A stretch of 64,000 bases of DNA from positions 1,674,001-1,738,000 of the forward strand of contig VSJF01000006.1 in NCBI GenBank assembly GCA_009739215.1. The letters are read 5' to 3'. Under the pieces are notes generated by a model that was given only the letters and a program-made list of their open reading frames with translations, ran no database searches and had not been told where the DNA came from. Below are positions 12,386-27,053 of the stretch, piece by piece. Within the stretch, counting starts at the first letter, position 1. Each line of letters opens with the position of its first letter. This DNA comes from Floccularia luteovirens. Lineage: Eukaryota; Basidiomycota; Agaricomycetes; Agaricales; Squamanitaceae. Made by a program: the position numbers and the translations under genes.

Positions 12386-13542
12386 CATCAGCAAAAATGC
12401 ACGGACTTTGAACATGTCTTTTTCGTCTTTCCAAAGACAAAAAAGATATAAAAAGACATATAAAGAACCTAAAGTGTCAAAGATGATTGTCTTTGGAAAG
12501 CTAGGTCCATTTCTTTAAAAGACATCATTTTCTTTGTAAAGACACAATAAAGACATAGAAGATGTTGCAAAATAATACTAATATTGTCATTAATTATGAG
12601 GTTCTAAATACTAATAGTACAATGATAAATGTATGTAATACTACAATTGGGATCCTCGCATTCCTCACAGCTACATTGCAGTGGACTATCTTCATCTTCA
12701 ATCTCCTCAACCTCAACAGAATATGATCTCTCCTTCTTCGAGTTGATACACTGCCATTGATCATCATGTTTCTGCAATGCTTTGGACTAGATGGAAGATT
12801 ATTGATTTAGTGAAAAATGGATACAACTGGAAGATGCAGCAAGGGTTTGCAAATTGTTGGTATCAACCATCATTCCATACTTCCTTGTGCCTTCAGTGTG
12901 GTTATTGCTATTACTGTAGCTTCTCAGATGTGGCTATATTGTACCATTGAGGGCTGGAGGTAGGTAGAGTTCAGTGAACTTCATACAAGCCTTGCAAAAA
13001 GATGACTGACATGTCGAACTGACAATCAAGGTAATAAGAAAGACCCTAGAACCAGAAAGATAGTTACAGCAGTTGAACAGGGCATAACAGTACATTCCAC
13101 AGTGACACACTCCTGACAGTTCCATTGAAGTCTAGTTGCATTGCTTTTTAGGTTAGCGTTGGGGTGGTTATGAAGAGATAGGGTGGGAGTTGAACTTGAA
13201 GAAAAAAAATTGCATAAGTCGAATGTTTGAGCGACATGGAATTGCAACTCCAATGGTCATGTGAAATCCGCTGAGATGCAATATCCCTATTATATTTGAC
13301 CCCCAAGGCCAAGGAATTCAAAAAAGTCCAAGTCATTCAGAGATTTTTTGAAGGTAAGAGTCATAGTCAATGCTAGCTAAAAGTGAGGATAAAGATTTCT
13401 GTACAAAGACTTGAAAGCACAAGTCAAAAGTCAAAGACAATCAAAGTCAAAGCAAAGACACTTAAAGCTGAAACTGAAGACTGTGAAAGCTAAAGATAGC
13501 CAAAGCTGATTTAAAGTTAAAGTTGATGCATTTTTGCTGATG
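12386..13542. mobile_element. TIR-bounded element, probably non-autonomous DNA transposon
   Basis: CATCAGCAAAAATGCA at 12386-12401 is repeated exactly in inverted form at 13527-13542, a perfect 16-bp terminal inverted repeat. Similarity continues imperfectly inward (CGGACTTTGAAC against TCAACTTTAAC). Just inside both ends lie dense AAAGAC/AAAGTC-type repeats in opposite orientation, typical of subterminal repeats of cut-and-paste elements. A 14-bp inverted repeat (12427-12440 with 12487-12500) can form a hairpin at the left end. The interior has no transposase, only a short minus-strand reading frame (about 12604-12786) rich in Glu/Asp with Cys pairs (CSCEECEDP). No clear target-site duplication is visible. 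The superfamily cannot be assigned. Confidence 0.6.
13031..13291 (-). repeat. dispersed repeat, copy 1 (inside the TIR element)
   Basis: Reverse-complemented, this stretch aligns with 55234-55505. Shared blocks include a start like aatag-atattgca-ct-agcgg, then gaccattggagttgcaattc, a T-run followed by caagttcaact, ataaccaccccaac, and near the end gtaact-tcttt. The copies have many substitutions and small indels, so they are old. Neither has a usable coding frame. Confidence 0.65.
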
Positions 13543-13569
13543 CAGAATGTCAACTTTTTTGCTAGGTTG

Positions 13570-13917
13570 TGTCAGGAATCTGACATCTCTGCACCTCACG
13601 GAGCACACGGCCATGTCACCACGGACTTCATTCAATGGACATAAATGGATGTCACGGACTTCTTCTATTTTAACCTTTAAGTCATGTCTAACTCATGTCA
13701 ATTCCTCTTTTAAATTCCCTTTATCCTATTATTGTTATCTCCCTCATGTTCTATCCTCCATGTGGAGATAACAAACATTTATTGTATTTAAGCTACATAT
13801 ATTGTAATTGTTCTGTAGCTTGAATATTGAATAAGACTCATAATTGCTCCGTTCTCCATCCCTCTCGTCCGCCTCTCTTCCTCTGTCCCATACAGGACAT
13901 TTTCCTCCATTACTACA
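13570..13917 (+). mobile_element. candidate solo LTR
   Basis: The stretch starts TGTCAGGAATCTGACA, an imperfect-palindrome opening like that of many copia-type LTRs, and ends TTACTACA, so it has TG...CA termini about 348 bp apart. It holds a perfect 11-bp inverted repeat, TTGTTATCTCC (13732-13742) and GGAGATAACAA (13764-13774), then a T/A-rich region and a C/T-rich 3' end. No second LTR, primer-binding site or 5-bp target duplication is evident, so this is a suggestion only. Confidence 0.3.
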
Positions 13918-14603
13918 AGTAAGACACAGAAGTCAGCAGGGGCACAATGGACATCATTGAAGCCACATCTTAACTCTGTTCTACAAGCATCTCTGTGTTC
14001 ATGGAGATCATATAGAAGTCAGCTCTTGACAGGTTGTCCAGTATGTTTTTACATCTCATCTTTGTTTCAGTCTGTTAAATGAACCAGCTGCCAAGATTAT
14101 AGTTGTAGATAGGTAAAGTGTGAGTTCCGAATATCAAGTTTGTCTACAAGTTTGAAGATCCAGACCACCCAACATGAGATCCCACAATTCCAGGACAGCC
14201 GTTTATCCTCCAAGTCGTGCGTGATATTACTTCTTTATGCAAAACAATAATCAACATCTACCCTACCCTTCTCATACAAGTTGGGGTGACGCAAGACTGG
14301 CTATGTCTCACAAAACCTAGTTAAATGATGGCCTATAGATGAAATCGATACATGTCATTCATAAAAGTAACATAAAAGTTTTTCCAATGAATTCTACAAC
14401 TCATCACTATCTTCCCGAAATGCCAATTTAGGTGAAAGTATGAACAAATCCGCATTTTGGACCAGGGCATCCCCAGCTTTCCTGGATTATAGGTTTCCAT
14501 CCAGCTCATTAAATCCGCCTTGGCACGACAGAATATCCTGCAATATTTAAGCTAGAAACCCTAATAAGTTATCTGCAGTTTGTTGCGACGGAAGGACTTA
14601 TAC

Positions 14604-16529
14604 CTATTTCAGTTTTTGTAGTCCCATATTGTTCATATGATTCGAATGTGAGTGACTCACAGAGATTTGGGTGCTTCTTAAGCCCAAAGCACTCAGCTCC
14701 AGAATTTCAATTTCATGACCCTGTAGCGACTGCCTTGCATTCAAACTTGAAAACTTACCTCAGTTCATTAACTTTATCATTGAAATTTAAACTTACATAG
14801 CCAAGATAGAGTTTATATATACTGATAAATATTCGAAATCAATCGTTACGCTGAGTCAAAAGCAGCTAGAATCGATGACTCACGTGTTTCAAGAATAGCA
14901 CTGACACCCAGATAGACGAAGGTTCTCTTCAGTGTGATGACCTACAGAGAGGATTCCGAATTCAGGGCCATGATCACAAAATCTCTAAAAGACCTACACA
15001 TATCAAACATGCCACATCTACCGCTCTGCGTTCAGAGTGAGTTCAATCAGGATATATACAGGTACACAAATTTGTTAGATCCTCGTACCCTGCTAGAGCT
15101 CCGGTATTTATTGTGTACATCATAAGGTTATCAAGTAAGTCATTTGTTCTGTTTAAGAGATGTGGAGTGAGTGTAAGTACTGTAGGTCGAAATCTTGGCA
15201 CCTACTTCTTGAATCCCCTTTTATATTTTCTTAAATACCAGACAATGGAGAAAGTGATCGTTGCTTCTGTAGTGACATAAGTGCTGAAAAGAACAACCAC
15301 AAGCCACTGTAAAATATTAATTATGTGATGCACTAATAAAAGAGCAACTAACCCAAAAGCTAGCAGAACTTGACCAGGTCTTATGCGTGATTCTGTAGAT
15401 GTGTGTAGATTATATTTCATAAAAGATAAAAACCGATAGCTTACCCCATCACAACTGATGCTAGATATAGACATTAGAACTCGAATTAGAGAGGTGACAG
15501 ATGGTTTACCAATTGTCAATCCTGATTAAAAATATGCTTAGCAAAATAAAGACAGTCACTGAGGCGCAAAAGATACCAGTTCGCAGAATCACCAAAGAGT
15601 ACTATTGACCTTGTAAGATAGCTGATTGAAGATACAAGCTATGAGACTCACCGAGAATAAGACTATTGGAATGCTTTTATTTCCTACTGCGAAATTGTCG
15701 TGTTGTATATGTTGTGTACCCCATCATAGGCAAAAAACTTACTGATGTATAGCCGCCAGACATGAAAGCTAACACGGAGTCGTCAGTAGAGATGCAAGCA
15801 AATTAGTTTATTGAAGCATCACCTATTTGTTATCAATATAGTTATTAACTGAAGTTCAAACGATTTAGTTAAAAATGACAGAATTAAGAATGGGGATGAC
15901 TTTAACCACCAACATGCCCTTCAACATAGAATAAAGGGTTATTACGGATTGGTTGAATTTCAACTCACGTACATAGATTGACCTTGATCACCGTTAACCT
16001 TTGAGAGATGAGATGAATTGAAAATGGCTACACGCACCAAATCCCCATATTCATCTCTTCTGGCCTTGAATGTAATACTATCATATAATAATAGCTGTCA
16101 TCTGTATTAACCCCACTGAAGGGTTGGAGAAACGAAGGAATGATACCTCAAGTTTATTATTATGATATTGTGAAGGAAGTCCAATAACCTGTAACATAGT
16201 CAGTAGTTGTAATGATAGACTTCACAATCATACCATAGAGCGCCAACCTACAAAGCTTAGCTTTAGTAGATTGTTTTATTATTGGATATGTGTGCATACG
16301 AGATATTTAAAACGAAGTCTGTCATTCGGATAGAGTCGATAGTATCTATATGCTTGACATGAAGTTAACCCGAACATCCTATTTTTACTTCTTATCTATT
16401 CCGACATGCAACTAGACAAGTAGAAGAGACGTACATTGCAGAAGTAAACGATCCAAGAAGTAATGCTCCAAAGGTTGACTTGAGAGGATCGAAATCAAGA
16501 TGTACTTGCTGTGGGCTCGGAGATGGCAT
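14604..16529 (-). CDS. DUF6534 multi-pass membrane protein, copy B
   Basis: Read on the minus strand from ATG at 16529 to TAG at 14604, this has the same exon series as copy A. Exon 1 ends LLLGSFTSAM. Exon 2 carries FGLTSCQAYRYYRLYPND. Later exons include YYYMIVLHSRPEEMN, FHVWRLYIS, WLVVVLFSTYVTTEA and the DUF6534 stretch TNDLLDNLMMYTIN, and it closes with LNARQSLQGHEIE and a longer polar tail. All junctions I placed are GT-AG and keep the frame, so the gene looks intact. It is the distal member of the B-C-D tandem array, all on the minus strand. Function is unknown: predicted integral membrane protein with about seven helices. Its 3' flank is shared with copy A. Confidence 0.83.
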
Positions 16530-18088
16530 ATGATAAATTGAAACTTGGTAGGTGTATATGTAAATGATTTCAGTGCTTTGCTTATATATGGCGCCATACT
16601 TTCAACAACAACAATTAATGTTCCAATGATCATAGCATTCATACCATTTGTATCAACTGGCCGTAATATAAAATGGAGTCAAACAAAAAAGTCTCCCCAA
16701 AAGCAACCCGCATGTCACGGAAACTATGGATCCAAAAGGTACCGATAACTAATGGAGTTTAGGGGATAGTGGAGTAGTGGAGTAGTTGTGATGAGTAGAT
16801 GGGGAAGCATAAAGACAGGCTTTGCATTTCTAAAATTAGCCAAAATTCCATTTTGAGCTTCCGAACAAAACTTGAAAGCTTGATTCAGTTGCATATTTAT
16901 GTAATGGCAAGTTAGCGTACACTTGGATACGATTGAAAGATGGGTTATGTAGCAGGTGTACCTTGTTATTTGCACCTTCGAATTGGCTTCGAATTTGCTC
17001 CACAAACCTTTGATTAATGCATAGCGGCAGAACTGAAGATCAAAGATCAAGCAACCTCATTCGGTGTCTAAATTTGTCACAGTGGGGTGGGGGTTCTTCA
17101 TGGCTGGGCTCAAGATTCAAGATTTGAATGACCATAGAGGCAACCATGTTTCAGTTTCTTCAACACAACGTTAGTATTGTTGTCTGCGATCAGTTGACAA
17201 AACACTTAACAGTAGAGGGAATCTAAAATAACCCTTACAACCTTTGATGTCAGTGCTCACAAGTCTCCGGGTAGATATAACATGAATCACGGGATTATTA
17301 TGCAGTTGAATGCTTCGCTGGCAGAGTATAAGCTCCTGTGATACTTGCCGTGGCCAAGAAATCAATTAATTACGAGTTATCATCCCATGAAACGAGAAGG
17401 AACACATATCGACTATTAAAGTATTTGGCAGCAATAGTTGGATTCAAGCAAGAAAGAATGCTACGGAATGTCAAATGTATGTGTTTTCCATTCGGGAGTC
17501 AAAGGTTGACTTGAGAAAGCCGAATTCTCATGACAATAGATAGTGTTGGGAGGGTAACCCTGTCGAGTTCGGAGGTCGATGATCAGAGTTGGGACAGACA
17601 AATATGTACTGGAAGAATAGTGCAAGGGAATAACAGTTTATGAGTATCGAGCCATCTACTAAAGATGTCTATATGTACCGAACGAGGATGAAGGAGAAGA
17701 TGAAAGGTATTAAAGACCAAATGGTAAAACGTATCAAAGATCAAAATGGTGAAAGTAATATAACTAGTTTATGTAGCTATTAATGTCAGTTAGGTGGAAC
17801 GGAACGAACAGTTGTTATCCAGAGATAGCCCCATATGCCTATCCTGGAGTACAAAACCAGCAGGGCCAAAGCACTTTCGATAACTACATGGTTCGCTGGA
17901 ATGCAATTGGTCTTCTTGAAGTAGAGTTTCCATAACGCAAATCCGATTTGATGGCATATTTAGGCTACAAATCTTAGTAAGTAGCCTGCAATTTGTTGTG
18001 GAAGATGAAGGCTATATCAAACTCACATTTTGTAGCTCCAAATTAATTATATATATTGCTGCAAGTCACTTGCAGAGATTTGAGGGCA
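16530..18088. other. spacer between copies B and C with a possible exon remnant
   Basis: No intact gene. The 17 bases caaaggttgacttgaga at 17500-17516 are identical to 16469-16485 inside exon 1 of copy B and in the same orientation; similarity stops just beyond. This may be what remains of another lost DUF6534 copy. Around 17860-17890 there is a stretch (agcactttcgataactacatgg) with a diverged partner near 20435-20462, so spacer DNA was also duplicated. Confidence 0.4.
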
Positions 18089-19934
18089 TCACATGCCCGA
18101 AGTCCCCTGCTCCAGAACTTGTCCCTGACCCCGTCGTGGCTGCCTTGCGTTCAAACTTGGGAACCATCTCAGTTCACTAATAAATTCAATGGGAACTCAG
18201 CTTACACGGCTAAGATAGAGTTGATGTGTACTGATAGATGTTAAATCAAGAGTAGATCTAATACACCTTTTAAATGACTCACATTTTCCGAGAATAACAC
18301 CAATAGCAAGATGGATGAAGCTGGTTCTCATAGTTAGGACCTATGAAGCAGATCCAAAGTTCAGGGCTTTCTGGTCACAAATCAATAATTGACCTACAAA
18401 AGTTAGACATACTACATTTACTATCCTGTGATCAAAATGATTTCAGTTACGGTGTACAAACTAGTTAGGTAGACCCCCGTACCCCGCTAGGGCCCCTGCA
18501 TTTATGGTGTATATCATGAGGTTGCCGAGTAAATCATTGGTTCTGTTTGAGAGATGTGGAATGAGTGCAAGTGCTATAAGTCAAAAGCTTGGTACCGACT
18601 TCTTGAATCCTCCTTTATTTTTCCTTAGGTGCCAGACGGCAAAGACAGTGATCGTTGCATCTGAAGCTACAAAAACGCAGAAGGTAATCACGGCAAGCCA
18701 CTGTAAAATGTCAATTAATTATGCAATATAACGAACAAGGTGTCAACTAACCCAGAAGTGAACATAATTTGTGAAGGTCTTCTGTACATATCTGTGAAAT
18801 TTGTATGGGCTAAATGTGCATAAGAGGTAAATATCTTAACCCACGCTGTTACAATTATTGCTAGATACGGGCATTAAAGTTTTGACATACAAGATAAACG
18901 ATAGACCATTTACCAACTACTAATCCTGTTTGAGAATATGATTATTATTGTAAAAACAGTTGTTGATAGATATGAGGTACCAGTTCGTATTATCACCAAA
19001 GAGCACTAATGGTCATGTAAGAGTAACCGATCAAAGATAAAAACCATGTGGCTTACGGAGAAGATGACCATTGGAATGCTTTCACCTCCAACTGCAAAAT
19101 AGTCATATCGTGTATTCCATGATGTACCGAAAAGCTTACTGATGTATAATCGCCAGGCATAGTAGCTAACACCACGTCATCAAAAAAGATGATATCAGGA
19201 TAGCATGTTACAAATGAAACTCCACCTATTTGTTATAAGTCCAATTGTCGCCTGAAATCCAAAACATTTCAGTTGAATATACGAAATTAAGAGTTGGAAT
19301 GACTATCATTAACCCCCAACAGGACCTTCGGATAGAATTATAGAGTCATTACGCGCTGTGTATAAGTTTTGTGGTATACATACAAAGATTGACCTTGGTT
19401 ATACCCATTGAGCGAGAAGACTATTCAAAGAGGAGTATACGCACCAAATTCCCAAATCCATCTTGTCTGGTCTCGAATGGAATACTATTAAATATTCATA
19501 GCTTTAGCTGGTATTAGCGTCGCAGGAGTATTCAAGAGATAAAGAATGTTACCTCAAGTGCACTGACAAGATAGTGTGAAGTAGGTCCAAAAACCTGTAA
19601 TATAATCAATACGTGGGTTACTATGATAGAACTTCTCTATTACCAGAGAGTGCCAACCTAGAAAGACTATCTTTAGTTTAGCACTCGTTTATATGATAAG
19701 GGTGCGTACCAAATATCTGAAACAAAGTCTGTCATTTGGATGGAGTCGATAGTATCTACACGTCTGACATGACGTTAACCCAAACAACCTGCCATTGCTT
19801 TGCATTGTTACCTTCGATTAGACATTAGACAGGACGTACATCGTTGAGAAATATGTTCCGAGGAGTATTGCTCCAAATTTTGGTTTGAAAGGATCAAAAT
19901 TCGCATTTATCTGCTGTGGACTAAGAGATGTCAT
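18089..19934 (-). CDS. DUF6534 multi-pass membrane protein, copy C
   Basis: ATG at 19934 and TGA at 18089 on the minus strand, same exon plan as copies A and B. Recognisable pieces are FGAILLGTYFSTM, FGLTSCQTCRYYRLHPND, YEYLIVFHSRPDKMD, YYAWRLYIS, WLAVITFCVFVASDA and TNDLLGNLMIYTIN, with a short tail after LNARQPRRGQ. In the small exon matching copy A 2440-2457, the expected donor reads AAT|gatagt instead of AAT|gttagt. The frame is kept if the nearby gttaat is used, costing two residues (VLLG joined to ATIGLITN). The C-terminal tail differs from A, B and D and is shorter. Probably functional, but the altered donor leaves some doubt. Confidence 0.78.
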
Positions 19935-20682
19935 ACGAGAAAAATGGAGGTAGATGAAACGGAGACGCCTGGTTTCGCCATTTTACTTAAGTATAGTCGA
20001 TGGTCAATTTGTTTCCTTCACGACGAGTTGAGATGTTGAAGACGAACGTCGAAAGCCAATTCCAACTCAATTGAACTAGATTGGGTTTTCTAACGAGATA
20101 TTCGGTGCACGTGATTTTTCATGACAAACCAAAAAAGGGTTTTCCTGATGCTACATTTCTGAAAATATGTCTACTAATATTAACATCCTCATATCATGCA
20201 TACGTGGTGATCTCATCACTCACTATGCAAGTTCCTTCTAGGTCGCATCCGAAAGTTGCTTGGAGGCGAGCGTCACGATGACTGTTTTGGTACTTAATTG
20301 ATCGGAGAGGATGAGGGCGAGAAAGTTCCCTACCGGCGACTGCGCTTAAATTTCTCATCTTAGTATCTTGAGTAAAAGCTCTCGGTTCATAGATAGAAAA
20401 GAAGTGGATTATTCTAGAGTAGAAAGGCTGCGCGGCTCGAAGCACTATCAATAATTACATGGTTCTCCTATTGATTTCGTGGACCCACTACAAATATACG
20501 GGGTCTGTCTTCCTGAATTAGATGTATGAACAACCTTGAAGAACTAAGATGTCAGCGGCCTTCCCAAATCAGAGGTTTCTATTGCGCTCACCCAATTTTG
20601 ACCGAAACATATTTAGGCTACAAATCCTAGTAAGTAAAATTGTTGCGGAAGACAGAGGATTTATCGAACTCACCTTTTGTGT

Positions 20683-22592
20683 TCATATGTATTGTCGTGA
20701 GCGACCCGCAGAATTTTGAGTGTTTCCTACGCCCAAAGTCGTCTGCTCCAGGAATTCATGTCCTTGACCCCGTAATAACTGTCTTGCATTCAAGCTTGGC
20801 AGCTAATTTTCAACTCACCAATAAATCCAATTAGAATTCAGCTTACATGGCTAAGATAGAGTTTATGTATACTGATTGATAATTGTCAAGAGTTGATCTA
20901 ATACACCTGCTGAATGACTCACATTTTCCGATGATAGCATTGATACCCAGATAGATGATGTCGTTTCTCATAGCTATGAGCTGTAGAAGCGGATTCCAAG
21001 TTCAGGACTTGAGGGCCACAATATTACTAATTGACCTACACAAACTAAACATACCACAAGTACCACACTGTGATCAATATGATTTCAGATATGGGTGTAC
21101 AGACTATTCAGGTAGAACCTCGTACCCTGTTAGAGCTCCGCAATTTATGGCGTACATGATAAGGTCATCGAGTAAGTTGTTGGTTCTGTGAGTGAGATAT
21201 GGAGTCAGCGCGAGAGTTGTAAGCCGAAAGCTTGGTACGAACCTCTGGAATTCCCTCTTATTTTTTCTTAGACTCCAAACGAGAGTTACAGTGATCGCTA
21301 TGTCCGAAGCTGTTATAAGGCTGAAGGCAGTCACGGAAAGCCACTGTAAATTGTCAATTATGTGATGTATTAAATAAGATGTCAACCAACCCCAAATCTA
21401 GTGAGATTCGCGAAGGTCTTGTGCATGATTCTGTGAAATGTGTATGGACTATATGTCACATTAGAGATGAAGTACCTCAACTCACGTCTCCACATCTAGT
21501 ACTAGATATAGACATTAGTATTACAGCTTTGACTAGAGTGGATGATAGACGGTTTACCAATTGACAATCCTGTTTAAAAAATATGATCAACAAAATAAAG
21601 ATGGTCATTGATAGATATGAAGTACCCGTCCATAGAAGCACTAAAGCGAACTAATATGGGATTTATAAGGGTAGCTGACTGGAGATGCAAGCCATGCAGC
21701 TCACCAAGATGATGACTATTGGAATGTTTTTATTTGTGACTATAATATTGTCACATCGCGTATGCATGTTATCATGTGCCAAACGACTTACTGATATATA
21801 TCCGCCAGACATAGTAGCTAACAACATGTCATCAGAACAGATGCTAACAAGATAGTACAAATGAAACGTTACCTATTTGTTATAAATGCAATCATTACCT
21901 GATATCCAAAAAAAATTAGTTGAAGATAATAAATCAAAAGTGGAGACGACTATCATTGACTATCATTGTACCCTTCAAATAGAATCATAGAATCAGTACG
22001 TGCTATATCTAAGTTTTGCGATACACATACAAAGATTGACCTTGATGGTATCTTTGAGCGAGAAGATGATTGAGAGAGGTGTATACGCACCAAGTTCCCA
22101 TAACCATCTTGTCTGGTCTCGAATGGAATACTATAAAATATTTATAGCTGTTAACGGGGTATTAGCTTTGCGGGAGTATTCGAAGATAAAGAATGATATA
22201 TTGATACCTCGAGTCAACAGACATGACAGTGTGAAACAGGTCTAAAATCCTGTAAACACAATCAATACAACGGTCACTTCAATAGAACCCTTTAACTATA
22301 CCAAAGAATGCCAACCTCCAAAGCCTAGCTTCAGTTGAGCACACATTTTTTTGGTGGGGGTACGTACTAGATACTTAAAACGAAGTTTGTCATTTGGATA
22401 GAGTCTATAGTATCTATACGCCTGACATGACGTTAACCCGAACATCCTGTTTATTGCTTATTTTCTGAGCTGTAACTTAATACCAGAGATGACATACATT
22501 GTCGAAAAATACGATCCAATAAGCAATGCCCCGAAGGTTGATTTTAGAGGATGAAAATCGGCATTTAATTGCTGTGAGGTGGATGATTCCAT
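20683..22592 (-). CDS. DUF6534 multi-pass membrane protein, copy D
   Basis: ATG at 22592 and TGA at 20683 on the minus strand. The exon series again reads through: FGALLIGSYFSTM, FGLTSCQAYRYYRLYPND, YKYFIVFHSRPDKMV, YYVWRIYIS, WLSVTAFSLITASDIA, TNNLLDDLIMYAIN and a tail after LNARQLLRGQGHE. As in copy C, the donor of the small exon is changed to AAT|gatagt; the frame can be kept with the upstream gtcaat (GTMI joined to VMIAFITN). It is transcribed divergently from the tubulin cofactor B gene with about 330 bp between starts. Member of the B-C-D tandem array; function unknown. Confidence 0.8.
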
Positions 22593-22605
22593 ACGAAAAG
22601 TTGAG

Positions 22606-22655
22606 ACTTGGTAGAGGTAGAGGTAAAGATAGAGATAGAGGTGGAGGTAGAGGTG
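22606..22655. repeat. purine-rich AGAGGT-type microsatellite upstream of copy D
   Basis: Imperfect repeats of AGAGGT/AGATAG on the plus strand, which is a CT-rich tract on the coding strand of copy D, 14-63 bp upstream of its ATG. CT-rich tracts just upstream of fungal starts are common in promoters and 5' UTRs; a regulatory role here is inference. Confidence 0.5.
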
Positions 22656-22924
22656 TTTATGAGAACGCCTAGCTTCATCGTTTGGCTTTAGTATGGTCGA
22701 CGGTCAATGTATTGTTAACAGTGGGAATCAAAACAAGGGGCTTTAGCGCAAGCAGCAGCTATAGCCTGCACGGATTGTTCCACCTGAATGGAGACCAGAG
22801 CTGAGGACTTGATGATATTGATCGTTGGAATGGAAAGATATCATATTCGACCCACGTGATTTTTCATGATCAGAAGAGCTGCTAGGATCATCTATTCGCC
22901 TTCTCCATCGCTTCAATCCAAAAC

Positions 22925-23847
22925 ATGTTGAATGTATATGTTATTTCACCGGATACACGCTCGGAACGTCGCTTTGATCCTCACATAACCATCCAAAAAC
23001 TGAAGGCACGAATCTATCACAAACAACTTTTTCTTTCTTGATTTGATATAAATAATGATCAATCGGCTTCTGTGTAGGACAGGATCGAGCTAATCACTGG
23101 CGTTCCTACAGCGAACCAAGCGCTCTCTTTGTACAATTCTGAAGGTGATACTCAAGCCCTTGCGCGTCTCGATGACGATACAAAACCGCTTGGATTTTAT
23201 GGAATCAAAGATTTACAAGTAATCAAAGTGAGTCTTTTGGATTGGAGATTTGATTGAAAGTCAATACATCTACCAAAGGTAGAGGACACGGATCCGTCAG
23301 TATCATTCACTGGACAACTGACAGACGTATCCCAAGTTGATAAGTTCGAGCTGTCCGAAGCCGAATATGCGGCCAGGCAAGGTAGGCGTCCAAGTGATAA
23401 ACGATGATCTGATTTACATCGTGAAAATAGATACCGTGTTAGCATATAAGCAAAGAAATAAGATGGGCCGATTCAATGACAAAGCAGAAGCGTCACAAGA
23501 ACCAGAACAAGCCATGCCCAGTGTCAATATTACTGTTGGTTCACGTTGCGAAGTCGAGTCATTGGAGCAAGGTCTGAGTAAGCGAGGGACAGTGCGTTTT
23601 GTCGGGCATACCAAATTCAGCAAGGGTGTCTGGATTGGGATTGAGTATGACTGAACCGATTGGCAAGAATGATGGCTCGTGAGTGCCATCTTGTTCTTTG
23701 AATGCCTTCGTATTGACCAATAATTACAGCGTGCAAGGAGAGCAGTATTTTTCATGTCGGCCAAAATACGGAGTGTTCGTTCGGCCTGACAAAGTTACTG
23801 TTGGGAATTTCCCTGTGGAGGATATCAGCTTGGATGAAGAGATGTAG
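22925..23847 (+). CDS. tubulin-folding cofactor B (UBL + CAP-Gly), with apparent frameshift
   Basis: Exons 22925-23005, 23078-23227, 23279-23381, 23431-23678 and 23730-23847 give 232 residues if one extra base near 23651 is ignored. The N-terminus is a ubiquitin-like domain (about residues 1-80: [38 protein letters not shown]). The C-terminus is a CAP-Gly domain (about 140-220: [22 protein letters not shown], then GKNDGS and the CAP-Gly-type [12 protein letters not shown]). The chain ends DISLDEEM, resembling the terminal acidic motif of the family that contacts tubulin. Cofactor B acts with cofactor E in alpha-tubulin folding. As written, GAC TGA at 23649-23654 stops the frame inside CAP-Gly; dropping C23651 restores [10 protein letters not shown]. 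Intron 1 seems to use a GC donor (23006-23077). Confidence 0.88.
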
Positions 23848-24040
23848 AGTAAGCGGTTGATATTGTAATGAGAGACGAGGAACAGAGTGGAAGGTAGTCG
23901 AATCCACGTTTGTATCATGATATTACGTCAGCTACCCCAGGACGCGCGTCCTTCATATTCGTTTTCTCTTTAATACGCAGCTTCAGGCTCTTCGTCACTT
24001 CCCTTACTTTTCTTTTTGTCCTTATATCAATATCCATACA

Positions 24041-27053
<3,013 letters not shown>

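Noticed and set aside
12400..12560. CRISPR-like array from repeated AAAGAC motifs
   Set aside because: Motifs are short, irregularly spaced and inverted at the other end; this is a eukaryotic sequence and they fit subterminal transposon repeats.
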